Below, piece by piece: positions 52,278 through 64,000 of a DNA stretch of 64,000 nucleotides. The DNA lies in NCBI GenBank assembly GCA_963837735.1, contig CAWIOM010000009.1, positions 78,935 to 142,934 on the forward strand. Direction: 5' to 3'. A program made the translations under genes and the position numbers. Under the pieces are notes generated by a model. That model saw nothing but the letters and a program-made list of their open reading frames with translations, was not told where the DNA came from and did no database searches. The stretch is from VRUE01 sp963837735. Its GTDB lineage: Bacteria > Actinomycetota > Thermoleophilia > Solirubrobacterales > 70-9. Every line of letters begins with the position of its first letter. The stretch's first letter is position 1.

Positions 52278-53565
52278 TCACTGCCTAATCATCGCCGACT
52301 CGGCGTGGACGGGGAAGCCCTCGGCGCGGGCGATCGTGTCGACGTGCGGGGCAAGCTTCGCCGCCGCCTCGGCGGGGATCTCGACGGTTGAGATCTTGCG
52401 GCGGAACGATGGGGGCCCGAGGGGCCCCTGCGAAGCGCCCGCGCTGGCCGTCGGCAGGCACGTGGTTGGAGCCGGCGGCGTAGTCGCCGAACGCGGTGGC
52501 GCCGTTGCGGCCGACGAAGACGCAGCCCGCCGTTGTGACCCGGTCGGCGAGCACGCTCCGCGTCCTCCTCGATCAGCTCCAGGTGCTCGGGGGCGAAAGC
52601 GTTGGCGAGGTCGATGCGCCGGCTCGGCGTCGGGGATCTGGACGAGCGCAAGCGGGGCGTCCTTGACGCTCGGGCGGTCCGAGCGAGCCGCCTTCGCGAC
52701 GCCGCGCTACCCGATTGCGTCGAGCACGTGCCCCTCCGACGGCGGCGACGAGCAGCGGGCTCTCGGCCCCGTGCTCCGCCTGCGCGCAGAGATCGAGCGC
52801 GACCCAATCCGGATCGGCGTCGTCGACCGGCAACCACCATCAGCTCCGACGGTCCGGCGTAGGAGTCGATCCCGACCAGGCCCCGAAACCTCGCGCTTCG
52901 CTTCCTGTACCCAGGCGTTGCCCGGGCCGGCGATGACATCGACTGGGCGATCGTGTCGGTTCCGTAGGCCAGCGCGAAAATCGCCTGGGCGCCGCCCATC
53001 GCGTAGATCTCCTCGACCCCGCTGATCGCCGCGGCGGCGAGGACGAGCGGGTGAGAGCTCACCGCTTGCTCCCGGCGGCGAGGCCAGGGCGATGCGCTCG
53101 ACGCCCGCGACCTGAGCGGGGATCGCGCACATGAGGACGCTCGAGGGATAGAAGGCCCTGCCCCCCGGTGCGTAGATGCCGGCGGAGGCGACGGGGACGC
53201 TCCTCACCGTGACGGTCTGCCCCTGGGGCAGGTTGATCTCCAGCGAGTCGGCGTCGAGCTGCGCCTCGGCGACAGTTCGGATGTTGGCGGCCGCAAGCTC
53301 CAGCGAAGCCCGGAGTGTCGGCTCGAGTCCGGCCAGCGCCGCCTCGGTCGCGGCCCTGCGTCGACGACCAGCGAGGCAGACCGGGCGTCCGGAGGGCCAA
53401 ATCGGCGGTCAGGCGCTGCACGGCGTCGTCGCCGCCCTCCCTGACCTCGGCCCGGATCGCGTCGACATCCAGAGCCCCCGCGGACTCCCCCGCCTCGAGG
53501 GTCCAAAGCCGGATCTCGCCGGCCGCCAACCCAGGTGCGGTCCACTCGAACCTCCTGACCCTCAT
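52278..53565 (-). pseudogene. hisD: Histidinol dehydrogenase, heavily frameshifted
   Basis: Pieces of HisD appear in order but in changing frames: MRVRRFEWTAPGLAAGEIRL (start, 53565), DARSASLVVDA, ATEAALAGLEPTLRASLELA, SLEINLPQGQTVTVRSVPVA, SAGIYAPGGRAFYPSSVLMC, HPLVLAAAAISGVEEIYAMG, DVIAGPGNAWVQEAKREVSG, GIDSYAGPSELMVV, WVALDLCAQAEHGAESPLLV, IDLANAFAPEHLELIEEDAE, GATAFGDYAAGSNHVP, and HAESAMIRQ with TGA at 52278. I count about nine frame changes over 1.29 kb, so as given it cannot make a full enzyme. The conserved Zn and catalytic regions are all present between breaks, which favours sequencing errors over decay. It follows hisG in the same frame with no stop between. Confidence 0.82.
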
Positions 53566-54243
53566 CGCCGGCGCCGCCTCCCGCAGCTTCGCGGTCAGCT
53601 CGTCCACCTCTGCGGAGCGGAGCTTGTGGGAGACGCGGTTGGCGACGAAGCGGGCCGTGCACTCGACGATCTCCTCGCGCACCTCGAGGTCGTTCTCTTC
53701 CAGGGTGCGGCCGGTCGCGACGAGGTCGACGATCCCGTCGCCGAGGCCGATCAGCGGCGCCAACTCGACCGATCCCTTGACCTCGATCACCTCGATCTGG
53801 CGGCCCGTCCCCTCGAAGTAGCGCTCGGCGATCCGCGGGTACTTGGTCGCGATCCTCATCATCCCCAGGCGCCGCGCGGATTCCCCCAGGCGGGTATCGC
53901 CCCTGCGGCCGGCGAGCACCATCCGGCAGCGGCCGAAGCCGAGGTCGAGGAGCTCATAGACGCCGCGGTCGGACTGCTCGAGCAGGACGTCCTTGCCGGT
54001 GATGCCGACGTCGGCGGCGCCCGCCTCGACGTAGGTCGGCACGTCGGAGGGGCGCATCGTCACCAGGGTGACGTCCTCGCCGGGGAAGATCAGCGCCCGC
54101 GACTCGCCGCGCACCTCAACGGTGTCGATGCCGGCGCGGTCGAGCAGGTCGAGGGTTTCGGTGAGCAGCGCGCCGCGGGGGACCGCGAGCTTCAGCGGCC
54201 CGTCGGTGGGGGTGCGGGCGGCGCCGGCCAGACCGCCCGTCAT
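53566..54243 (-). CDS. hisG: ATP phosphoribosyltransferase, short form
   Basis: About 225 residues to the hisD start. ATG 54243 overlaps the hisZ stop. LKLAVPRGALLTETLDLLDR, MRPSDVPTYVEAGAADVGIT, ELLDLGFGRCRMVLAG, IATKYPRIAERYF and GLGDGIVDLVATGRTLEEN. It lacks the C-terminal regulatory ACT-like domain, consistent with the HisZ-dependent short form. The C-terminus (ELTAKLREAAPA) runs directly into the hisD start with no stop codon, so the end given here is a boundary by homology. Confidence 0.9.
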
Positions 54244-55237
54244 CGCCGCTCCCCCTCCGCGCGCGGCTCCTCTTCGATCTGGGCCAGGTGCACACGCTCC
54301 ATGTAGAGGGCAAAGCCGGCCGCCGGGCGGTCGAGGCCGAAGCGCTTGAGCAGGCCGTCGTAGCGGCCGCCGCCGCCGAGCACGTGGCCGAGGGCGGGGT
54401 CGTAGACCTCGAGGATCGCGCCGCTGTAGTAGCCGAGGTCGCGGAGCAGGCCGAGATCGATGCGGACCCGGTCCGCCGCTCCGCGCCGCTCGAGCTCCTC
54501 GAAGGTCTCGCCGATCCGCGCCGTCGCCCGCTCGACCGCGGCGCCGCCCAGGGCGCGAGCCTGCTCGAGCACCTCGCGGCCGCCGCGCAGCTGGGAGAGC
54601 GCGACGCAGGTTTCGCACTGCTCGTCGCCGATCCCCTCGACCGCGGAGAGCTCCGCCTCGAGGCCGACGAGATCGTGCGTCGCGAGGCGCTCGATGATCG
54701 AGTCGCGCGCCTCGCCTTCGATGCCGTACTCGGTGAGCAGCTGGCGATAGAGATCGGAGTCGCCGAGCCCGATCACGGCGCGGTCGAGGCCGGCGGCGGC
54801 GAGCGCCGCCTCCAGCACCTCGACCACCTCGGCGGTGCCCTGCGGCGCCGGCGCGCCGATCAGCTCGACTCCGGCCTGGACGAACTCGCGCATCTGGCCA
54901 CGCTGGGGCCGCACCGCCCGGTAGGCGTTGGCGAGGTAGCAGAGGCGGATGGGGCCCTCGGCGTCGGCGTAGCGACTGGCGACAGCCGCGCGATCGGCAC
55001 CGTCATTTCGGCGCGCAGCGCCAGCAGCTCGCCGCTCTCGTCGAAGAAGCGATAGCCGCTGCCCGCCGAGCGGCCGTCGCCGCGGGCGAGGACCTCGTCG
55101 TACTCGATCGCCGGCGTCGCGACCTCGCCGTAGCCGCGCTCTTCGAAGACGTCGATCAGCCCACGTTGAAGCTTGCGCAGCTCGCGCATCTCATCGGGCA
55201 GGACATCTCTGGTCCCCGGGGGGATCGGGTGAATCAC
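54240..55237 (-). CDS. hisZ: ATP phosphoribosyltransferase regulatory subunit (one frameshift)
   Basis: HisRS-like but without anticodon-binding domain. Starts GTG 55237, with GGAGG before it: PIPPGTRDVLPDEMRELRKL, GYGEVATPAIEYDEVLARGD, and ALRAEMTVPIARL. A break near 54975 interrupts it, after which it continues ASRYADAEGPIRLCYLANAY, QRGQMREFVQAGVELIGAP and LGGGGRYDGLLKRFGL. Paired with short HisG it forms the regulated first enzyme of histidine synthesis. A dispersed repeat lies just upstream of the start. Confidence 0.88.
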
Positions 55238-55247
55238 AAGCGCCGCC

Positions 55248-55312
55248 TCCTCTGCTTCCGCTCGCTCGCACTCATGATGACCGGAGATCTTGCTTGCTCG
55301 CTCCCGCGTCCG
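55248..55312 (-). repeat. Dispersed repeat, copy B, upstream of hisZ
   Basis: Matches 765-829 at 50 of 65 positions. On the minus strand it encodes a small reading frame MSASERKQRRRRL whose TGA overlaps the hisZ GTG, so a leader peptide coupled to hisZ is possible. The conserved core CTCATGATGACCGGA is at 55271-55285. Stem pairing around the core is weaker than in copy A. Confidence 0.55.
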
Positions 55313-55339
55313 GGGGCGGCGCGCTCACCCTGGGATGCC

Positions 55340-56638
55340 CTATGCAGGGACCTCCGAGGAGACTCGCTCGATGTTCGCGCCGAGCGCCCGCAGGCGCTCG
55401 TCGATCTGCTCATAGCCGCGGTCGATCTGGCGGATGTTGCCGATCTCCGAGACGCCGTCGGCCGCCAGGGCCGCAATGAGCATCGCCATGCCGGCGCGGA
55501 TGTCGGGGCTCTCCAGGCGTTCGCCGTGAAGCCGGCTCGGACCGCTGACGATCGCCCTGTGGGGATCGCACAGCGTGATCCGAGCGCCCATCGCAACCAG
55601 CTTGTCGACGAAGAAGAGGCGGTTCTCGAACATCTTCTCGAAGATCAGGATCTCGCCGTCGGCCTGGGTGGCCAGGGCGAGGGCGATCGACGTCAGGTCG
55701 GCGGGGAACGCCGGCCAGGGGCCGTCCTCGATCTTCGGGATCGCGTCGCCGACGTCGGCCCTGACCCGCAGATTCTGCTTCGCGGGCACGATCATGTCGC
55801 TGCCCTCGATCTCCGAGGTGAGCCCGAGGCGGCCGAACTGGCGACGTACGTTGACGAGGTCGCCGGGGTCGACGTCGCGGATCCGCACCTCGCCCTCCGT
55901 CACCGCGGCCAGCGCCATGAAGCTGCCGACCTCGATGTGGTCGGCGGAGATCGTGTGCTCGGCGCCGCCCAGCCGGTCGCGCCCGTTGACGGTCATCACA
56001 TTCGAGCCGATCCCGTCGACGTGCGCCCCCATCTCGGCGAGCAGCCGCGCCAGGTCCTGGACGTGCGGCTCGCAGGCGGCGTTGGCGATCGTCGTCGGGC
56101 CGGGCGTCAGCGCCGCCGCCATCAGCGCGTTCTCCGTGCCCATCACCGAGGGCTCGTCCATGAAGATCGCGCAGGCCTTGAGGCCGCCGGCGGCGGCGGA
56201 CAGCTCGATCCAGCGGTCACCCTCTATCCGCGCCCCCAGGTCGGCGAACGCATCGAGGTGGGCGTCGAGGCGGCGGCGGCCGATGAAGTCGCCCCCCGGC
56301 GGCGGCATCCGGGCCTCGCCGAAGCGGGCCAGCAGGGGGCCGGCGAGCAGGAACGAGGCACGGATCTTCGCCGAGAGCTCCTCGTCGACCGCGACATCGT
56401 CGACGGCGGCGGCGCAGAGACGCAGGCTGTTGTCGGCGACCCACTCCGCCTCGACGCCGAGCCGCTCGAGCAGCGCGATCTGGGCCTCGGTGTCGCGGAT
56501 CCGCGGCACCCGGTGAAGGAGCAGCTCCTCCTCGGTCAGCAGGCAGGCGGCGAGGATCGGCAGGGCCGCGTTCTTGTTGCCTGCGACGGTGAGCTCGCCG
56601 GAAAGCGGCTCGCCTCCTTGGATGACGAATTTCTCCAT
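55340..56638 (-). CDS. murA: UDP-N-acetylglucosamine 1-carboxyvinyltransferase, Cys-to-Asp form
   Basis: 432 residues from ATG 56638. VIQGGEPLSGELTVAGNKNA, SAKIRASFLLAGPLLARFGE then ARMPPPGGDFIGRRRLDAHL, and DIRAGMAMLIAALAADG. It starts peptidoglycan precursor synthesis by adding enolpyruvate to UDP-GlcNAc. The catalytic loop has Asp in place of the fosfomycin-target Cys (GGDFIG where E. coli has GGCTIG), as in mycobacteria, so the enzyme should be naturally insensitive to fosfomycin. Divergent from the downstream hydrolase with 27 bases between starts. Confidence 0.94.
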   Translation of the reverse strand: MEKFVIQGGEPLSGELTVAGNKNAALPILAACLLTEEELLLHRVPRIRDTEAQIALLERLGVEAEWVADNSLRLCAAAVDDVAVDEELSAKIRASFLLAGPLLARFGEARMPPPGGDFIGRRRLDAHLDAFADLGARIEGDRWIELSAAAGGLKACAIFMDEPSVMGTENALMAAALTPGPTTIANAACEPHVQDLARLLAEMGAHVDGIGSNVMTVNGRDRLGGAEHTISADHIEVGSFMALAAVTEGEVRIRDVDPGDLVNVRRQFGRLGLTSEIEGSDMIVPAKQNLRVRADVGDAIPKIEDGPWPAFPADLTSIALALATQADGEILIFEKMFENRLFFVDKLVAMGARITLCDPHRAIVSGPSRLHGERLESPDIRAGMAMLIAALAADGVSEIGNIRQIDRGYEQIDERLRALGANIERVSSEVPA

Positions 56639-56665
56639 TGGGACTGGGCTAGGGTAACGGCCTGC

Positions 56666-57614
56666 ATGGGGAGAGGCTGGAAGATCGTGATCGGCGCCGT
56701 CGCGGCGCTGATCGGGCTGCTCGTCGTGCTGGTGCTCGTCAACGCGTACCTCACCGGCCGGGAAACGAAGGCGGCCGAGGTGACGGTTCCGGGAGGCCGC
56801 CTGCTCGAGCTCCGGGGCGCAGACCTGCAGGTGGTCGAGGGCGGCCCGCGCGACGGCAGCCCGATCGTCCTCATCCACTGCTTCACCTGCGCCATCGACT
56901 GGTGGGACGGGATGCGGCCGGCCCTCGAACGCGACCACCGGGTCGTCGCGGTCGACCTGCTCGGCTTCGGAGGCTCCGAAAAACCGGGCTCCGGATACTC
57001 GATCGAGAACCAGGCCGAGCTCGTCGCCCAGGCCCTCTCACGGCTCGGGGTGCGCAACGCGACGGTCGTCGGCCACTCCCTGGGCGGGACCGTCGCCGGG
57101 GCGCTCGCGGAGCGCTCGCCCGAGCTCGTCAGGCGTCTGGTGATCATCGACCAGGCCCCCAACAACCAGGACTACGGCGAAGGGCTCCCATTCAGCGCCC
57201 AGGTCACCTTCTATCCGTTGATCGGCCCCGCCATCTGGCGCCTGGCCCCCGACGCCCTGATCAAGGATGGGCTCAGCGAGGCCTTTGCGCCCGGGATATG
57301 ACGTGCCCGACGCGTATGTCGACGACTTCCGTCGCGAGACCTACACCTCCTACGATCACGGGGGCGAAGCCGAGGACGACTTCCTCGAAGCGGAGCCGCT
57401 CGACCGGCGCATCAGGGCGACGGGCGTGCCCCTGTTGGCGATCTTCGGCGCCGAAGAGCAGATCTTCGATCCCCAAAAGGCGCTCGCCGCCTATGCCCGC
57501 CTGCCCGGCGCCAGGACCGCGCTGATCGGCGGCGCGGGCCACTCCCCGAACGTGGAGAAGCCGGGCCGGACCGCGGCCCTGGTGCGCGCGTTTGCAAGAA
57601 GCCCTGCAGAATGA
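56666..57614 (+). CDS. Membrane-anchored alpha/beta hydrolase (one frameshift)
   Basis: Starts ATG 56666 with a transmembrane helix (IVIGAVAALIGLLVVLVLVN). The alpha/beta hydrolase has IVLIHCFTCAIDWWDGM, VDLLGFGGSEKPG, the nucleophile elbow VVGHSLGGTVAGALAE and, after a break near 57296, VPLLAIFGAEEQIFDP (acid) and GGAGHSPNVEKPGRTA (His). The catalytic triad is complete when the frames are joined (APG then YDVPDAYVDDF). Substrate unknown. It is divergent from murA. Confidence 0.84.
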
Positions 57615-57651
57615 GAAGCCCGTCCGACCACGTCCCTAAATTGGCGAACCC

Positions 57652-57861
57652 ATGTTCGATTCAAAGACATCACTGACCGGGCGTCTGACCGACGCCGTCG
57701 ACCTGTTGATCGACTTCGCCACGCTCGGCGAGTACGGCATGGAGCCGGTCGAGCGACAGGGTGCGGCCTGCGAGTCGCGCCACCGCGCCAACCGGGCGCG
57801 GCAAGGGACCCGACATCGCGGTGCTCGCCGCGGCCGGGACGTTGCCGCCGGCGCCCGCTGA
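57652..57861 (+). CDS. Small ORF of unknown function
   Basis: 69 codons starting MFDSKTSLTGRLTDAVDLLI then DFATLGEYGMEPVERQG; the second half is Arg-rich and may be out of frame. It could be a small protein, or the frame-broken start of the next hydrolase. A 9-bp hairpin follows its stop codon directly. Low confidence. Confidence 0.35.
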   Translation: MFDSKTSLTGRLTDAVDLLIDFATLGEYGMEPVERQGAACESRHRANRARQGTRHRGARRGRDVAAGAR

Positions 57862-57886
57862 GCCGGAGGCAAGCGGAGCCTCCGGC
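57862..57886 (+). terminator. Hairpin after the small ORF
   Basis: GCCGGAGGC (57862-57870) and GCCTCCGGC (57878-57886) form a perfect 9-bp stem with a 7-base loop, right at the stop codon of the small ORF. There is no T-tract, so termination is only a possibility. Confidence 0.35.
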
Positions 57887-57889
57887 GCG

Positions 57890-59071
57890 CGGTGGCCGCG
57901 GCCGGCTTTGGGTCGCGATCGGCGTCTGCGCAGCCGCCCTCGTGGCCGTCGCGCTGGGCGCCCTGGTCAGCTGGCACTTCTCGGATGCGGTCGTCGTCCC
58001 CGATCACTCGCCATGGCCCGAAGACGTAACCGTCGAGGCGGTCGGGCCCGGGCGGATCGTGCTCGAGCGGACCGACCAGACGGCCCGCCCGGGCTTCTAC
58101 GGGATCAGCTGGCAGGGCGGCCACGCCACCGTCGGGCCGAGTGATTGACCAGAACGAGGACTCCGTCACCAGGCGGCTGGTCGACCACCACGGCTACCTG
58201 GTCGCGGGACGCAAGGTCGCCCTCGACGACGTCTTCGTAGGAAACCCCCGCCAGGCGCTGGGCCTTCCCTTCGCCGACCTGGCGATCGACGGGGAACTCG
58301 GCCCGATGCCGGCCTGGCTCGTTCCGGCCCAGGGGGAACGGGTGGCCGCCGTCGCGCCGGCCGGGCACCTGGGCGATCTTCGTCCACGGAATCAACGGCA
58401 GCCCCCAAAACGGGCTTGCCCACGGCCCGCCTGTTGCGCAAACTCGGCCTTCCCGCGCTCTACATCACCTACCGCGACGATCTCGGTGCCCCGCAGAGCC
58501 CCGACGGCCACCACCACATGGGCCTGACCGAGTGGCGGGACCTCGAGGCTGCCGCCCGCTATGGCGTCGCCCACGGCGCACGGCGCCTGATCCTGATCGG
58601 ACACTCGATGGGCGGCTCGTGGTCGCCAGGTTCATGGAGCTCTCGCCGCTCTCCCGCCGCGTCGCCGCTCTGATCCTCGACGCCCCCGCGCTCAACTGGA
58701 AGCGGATCCTCGAATTCAACGCCACGGAGATGGGACTCCCCGGCTTCGCGGCCCGGCCGGTCGAGTGGGCGGTCGGGGCGCGGATAGACGCCGACTGGAA
58801 CGGGGTCGACGCGCTCAGCCACAGCGAGGACTTCCACCTCCCGATCCTGCTCTTCCACGGCCTCGCCGACGACCTGATCCCGATCGCGACCAGCGACGAC
58901 TTTGCCGCCGAGCTCCCGCACTGGGTCACCTATTTCCGGGTTCCCGAAGCCGAACACACCCAATCCTGGAATGTCGACCCACAGCTCTACGAAAGACGCG
59001 TGAGCAGATTCCTCGAAAGGTCCCTGAAACGCAACGAGCCCGACAGAAGTCGGGCTCGAGTTGCTGAATAA
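57890..59071 (+). pseudogene. Anchored serine hydrolase with several frameshifts
   Basis: Read across frames: a membrane helix (VAIGVCAAALVAVALGALVS), a beta-rich region (WPEDVTVEAVGPGRIVLERT and DHHGYLVAGRKVALDDVFVG), then the alpha/beta hydrolase part: AIFVHGINGSPQNG (oxyanion), LPTARLLRKLGLPALYITYR, the nucleophile elbow LILIGHSMGGS, LPILLFHGLADDLIPI (acid) and PEAEHTQSWN (His). Breaks fall near 57900, 58136, 58370, 58420 and 58617. The full triad is kept, so errors rather than decay may explain the breaks. The start is unclear. The C-terminal codons overlap the rRNA operon terminator. Confidence 0.7.
59031..59064 (-). terminator. rRNA operon terminator hairpin
   Basis: A perfect 10-bp stem CGAGCCCGAC / GTCGGGCTCG (59035-59044 with 59049-59058) with loop AGAA, extended by GCAA/TTGC. 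On the minus strand it lies 9 bases after the 5S 3' end. It is also inside the last codons of the convergent hydrolase gene. Confidence 0.75.
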
Positions 59072-59073
59072 GA

Positions 59074-59190
59074 ACCGGCGGCGACCTACTCTCCCAGGGG
59101 GTTGCCCCCCAAGTACCATCGGCGCAGAGTGGCTTAACTGCTCTGTTCGGAATGGGAAGAGGTGTTTCCCACTCGCTGTGCGCCACCGGA
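59074..59190 (-). rRNA. rrf: 5S ribosomal RNA
   Basis: About 117 bases on the minus strand. It begins TCCGGTGGCGCACAGCGAGT and ends AGGTCGCCGCCGGTTC, so that the two ends pair in the usual terminal helix. Boundaries are approximate to a few bases. It is third in the rRNA operon. Confidence 0.93.
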
Positions 59191-59208
59191 ATTGTTGCGA
59201 GACGTCCC

Positions 59209-59240
59209 CGGTGGACTTTGAAAACCGCACAAGGCCAATG
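59209..59240 (-). other. 3' half of the 23S precursor processing stem
   Basis: This 32-base stretch in the 23S-5S spacer is complementary to 62317-62349 in the 16S-23S spacer, with only two G-U type differences and one bulge. The two halves would form the long helix enclosing 23S that RNase III cuts. Confidence 0.75.
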
Positions 59241-59256
59241 AAGGTAAAGAAATAAA

Positions 59257-62260
<3,004 letters not shown>

Positions 62261-62458
62261 ACGGTGAACGAACTCTACGTAGAAACGTACAGTTCGTAAA
62301 TTAAATTACCCATATACATTGGCACTTGTGCAGTTTTCAAGGTCCACCGAGGCACACGCGGCAGGGTCTCTGCCGGCGGTCTCTCAAAACTGAGCAGCGT
62401 ACTCGGCAACTAGATGTTGCCGAGGAGCCCGGTCGACGTTCTAGAGAAATCTCCCTAG
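62261..62458 (-). other. 16S-23S internal transcribed spacer without tRNA genes
   Basis: About 198 bases. There is no tRNA-Ile or tRNA-Ala. It holds half of the 23S processing stem (62317-62349), a hairpin CTCGGCAAC-TAGAT-GTTGCCGAG (62402-62424), and a second one at 62266-62297 (ACGAACT / AGTTCGT) next to the 23S 5' end. Confidence 0.85.

Positions 62459-64000
<1,542 letters not shown>

Noticed and set aside
62261..62458. tRNA-Ile or tRNA-Ala in the rRNA spacer
   Set aside because: No cloverleaf, no CCA-adjacent acceptor stem and no T-loop GTTCGAATC seen on either strand.

Overview
The window is high-GC, densely packed bacterial DNA that looks like a member of the Actinomycetota, most likely class Thermoleophilia (Solirubrobacterales-like). 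This is inferred from gene content: MurT/GatD, SepF, an FHA (GarA-like) / MerR (FtsR-like) pair beside a small RsiG-like protein, a wax-ester-synthase/DGAT, VKOR plus DsbA, short HisG with HisZ, and many secreted proteins with Lys/Arg-rich C-termini. The near-complete 16S gene at the right edge would settle the taxonomy; I did not compare it with anything.

Layout. 1-3.7 kb (minus): start of gatD, a methyltransferase, murT, a diacylglycerol-kinase-like gene and another methyltransferase. 3.7-7.4 kb (plus): cyclophilin, peroxiredoxin, alpha/beta hydrolase, PRC-barrel-like protein, VKOR and DsbA. 7.4-16.7 kb (minus): methyltransferase, broken secreted protein, SDR, thiolase, secreted beta-helix protein, FUSC transporter, unknown protein, flavodoxin-like protein. 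16.7-25 kb (mixed): ccdA, small L7/L12-like protein, dinB, rlpA behind a probable cyclic-di-AMP riboswitch, WS/DGAT, metalloprotease, nadE, thioesterase. 25-30.5 kb: HTH-repeat membrane protein, then (minus) AGPS-like oxidase, SRPBCC, ftsR, garA, rsiG-like, pgsA. 30.5-33.5 kb (minus): proS, ispG. 33.6-36.3 kb (plus): two paralogous secreted proteins. 36.3-48.6 kb (minus): a tightly overlapping housekeeping cluster, cca-pgeF-yggS-sepF-proC-yggT-lspA-rluA-rpsB-tsf-pyrH-frr-uppS-cdsA-dxr-rseP. 48.6-49.6 kb (plus): polysaccharide deacetylase. 49.6-56.6 kb (minus): murA-hisZ-hisG-hisD-hisB-hisH-hisA-hisF. 56.7-59.1 kb (plus): two anchored hydrolases. 59.0-64 kb (minus): a 16S-23S-5S rRNA operon without spacer tRNAs.

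How it fits together. The minus-strand clusters join isoprenoid synthesis (Dxr, IspG), undecaprenyl and phospholipid synthesis (UppS, CdsA, PgsA), peptidoglycan (MurA, MurT/GatD), lipoprotein and membrane proteolysis (LspA, RseP), division (SepF, FtsR) and translation (RpsB, Tsf, Frr, ProS). Nucleotide second messengers appear twice: a probable c-di-AMP riboswitch before rlpA and a c-di-GMP-type motif in the RsiG-like protein.

Caveat. More than a dozen genes are split by apparent single-base indels (worst in hisD and the secreted-repeat genes), while the 36.3-48.6 kb cluster is intact. Most are probably residual sequencing or assembly errors, so frameshifted genes are given as whole loci with the break points described.
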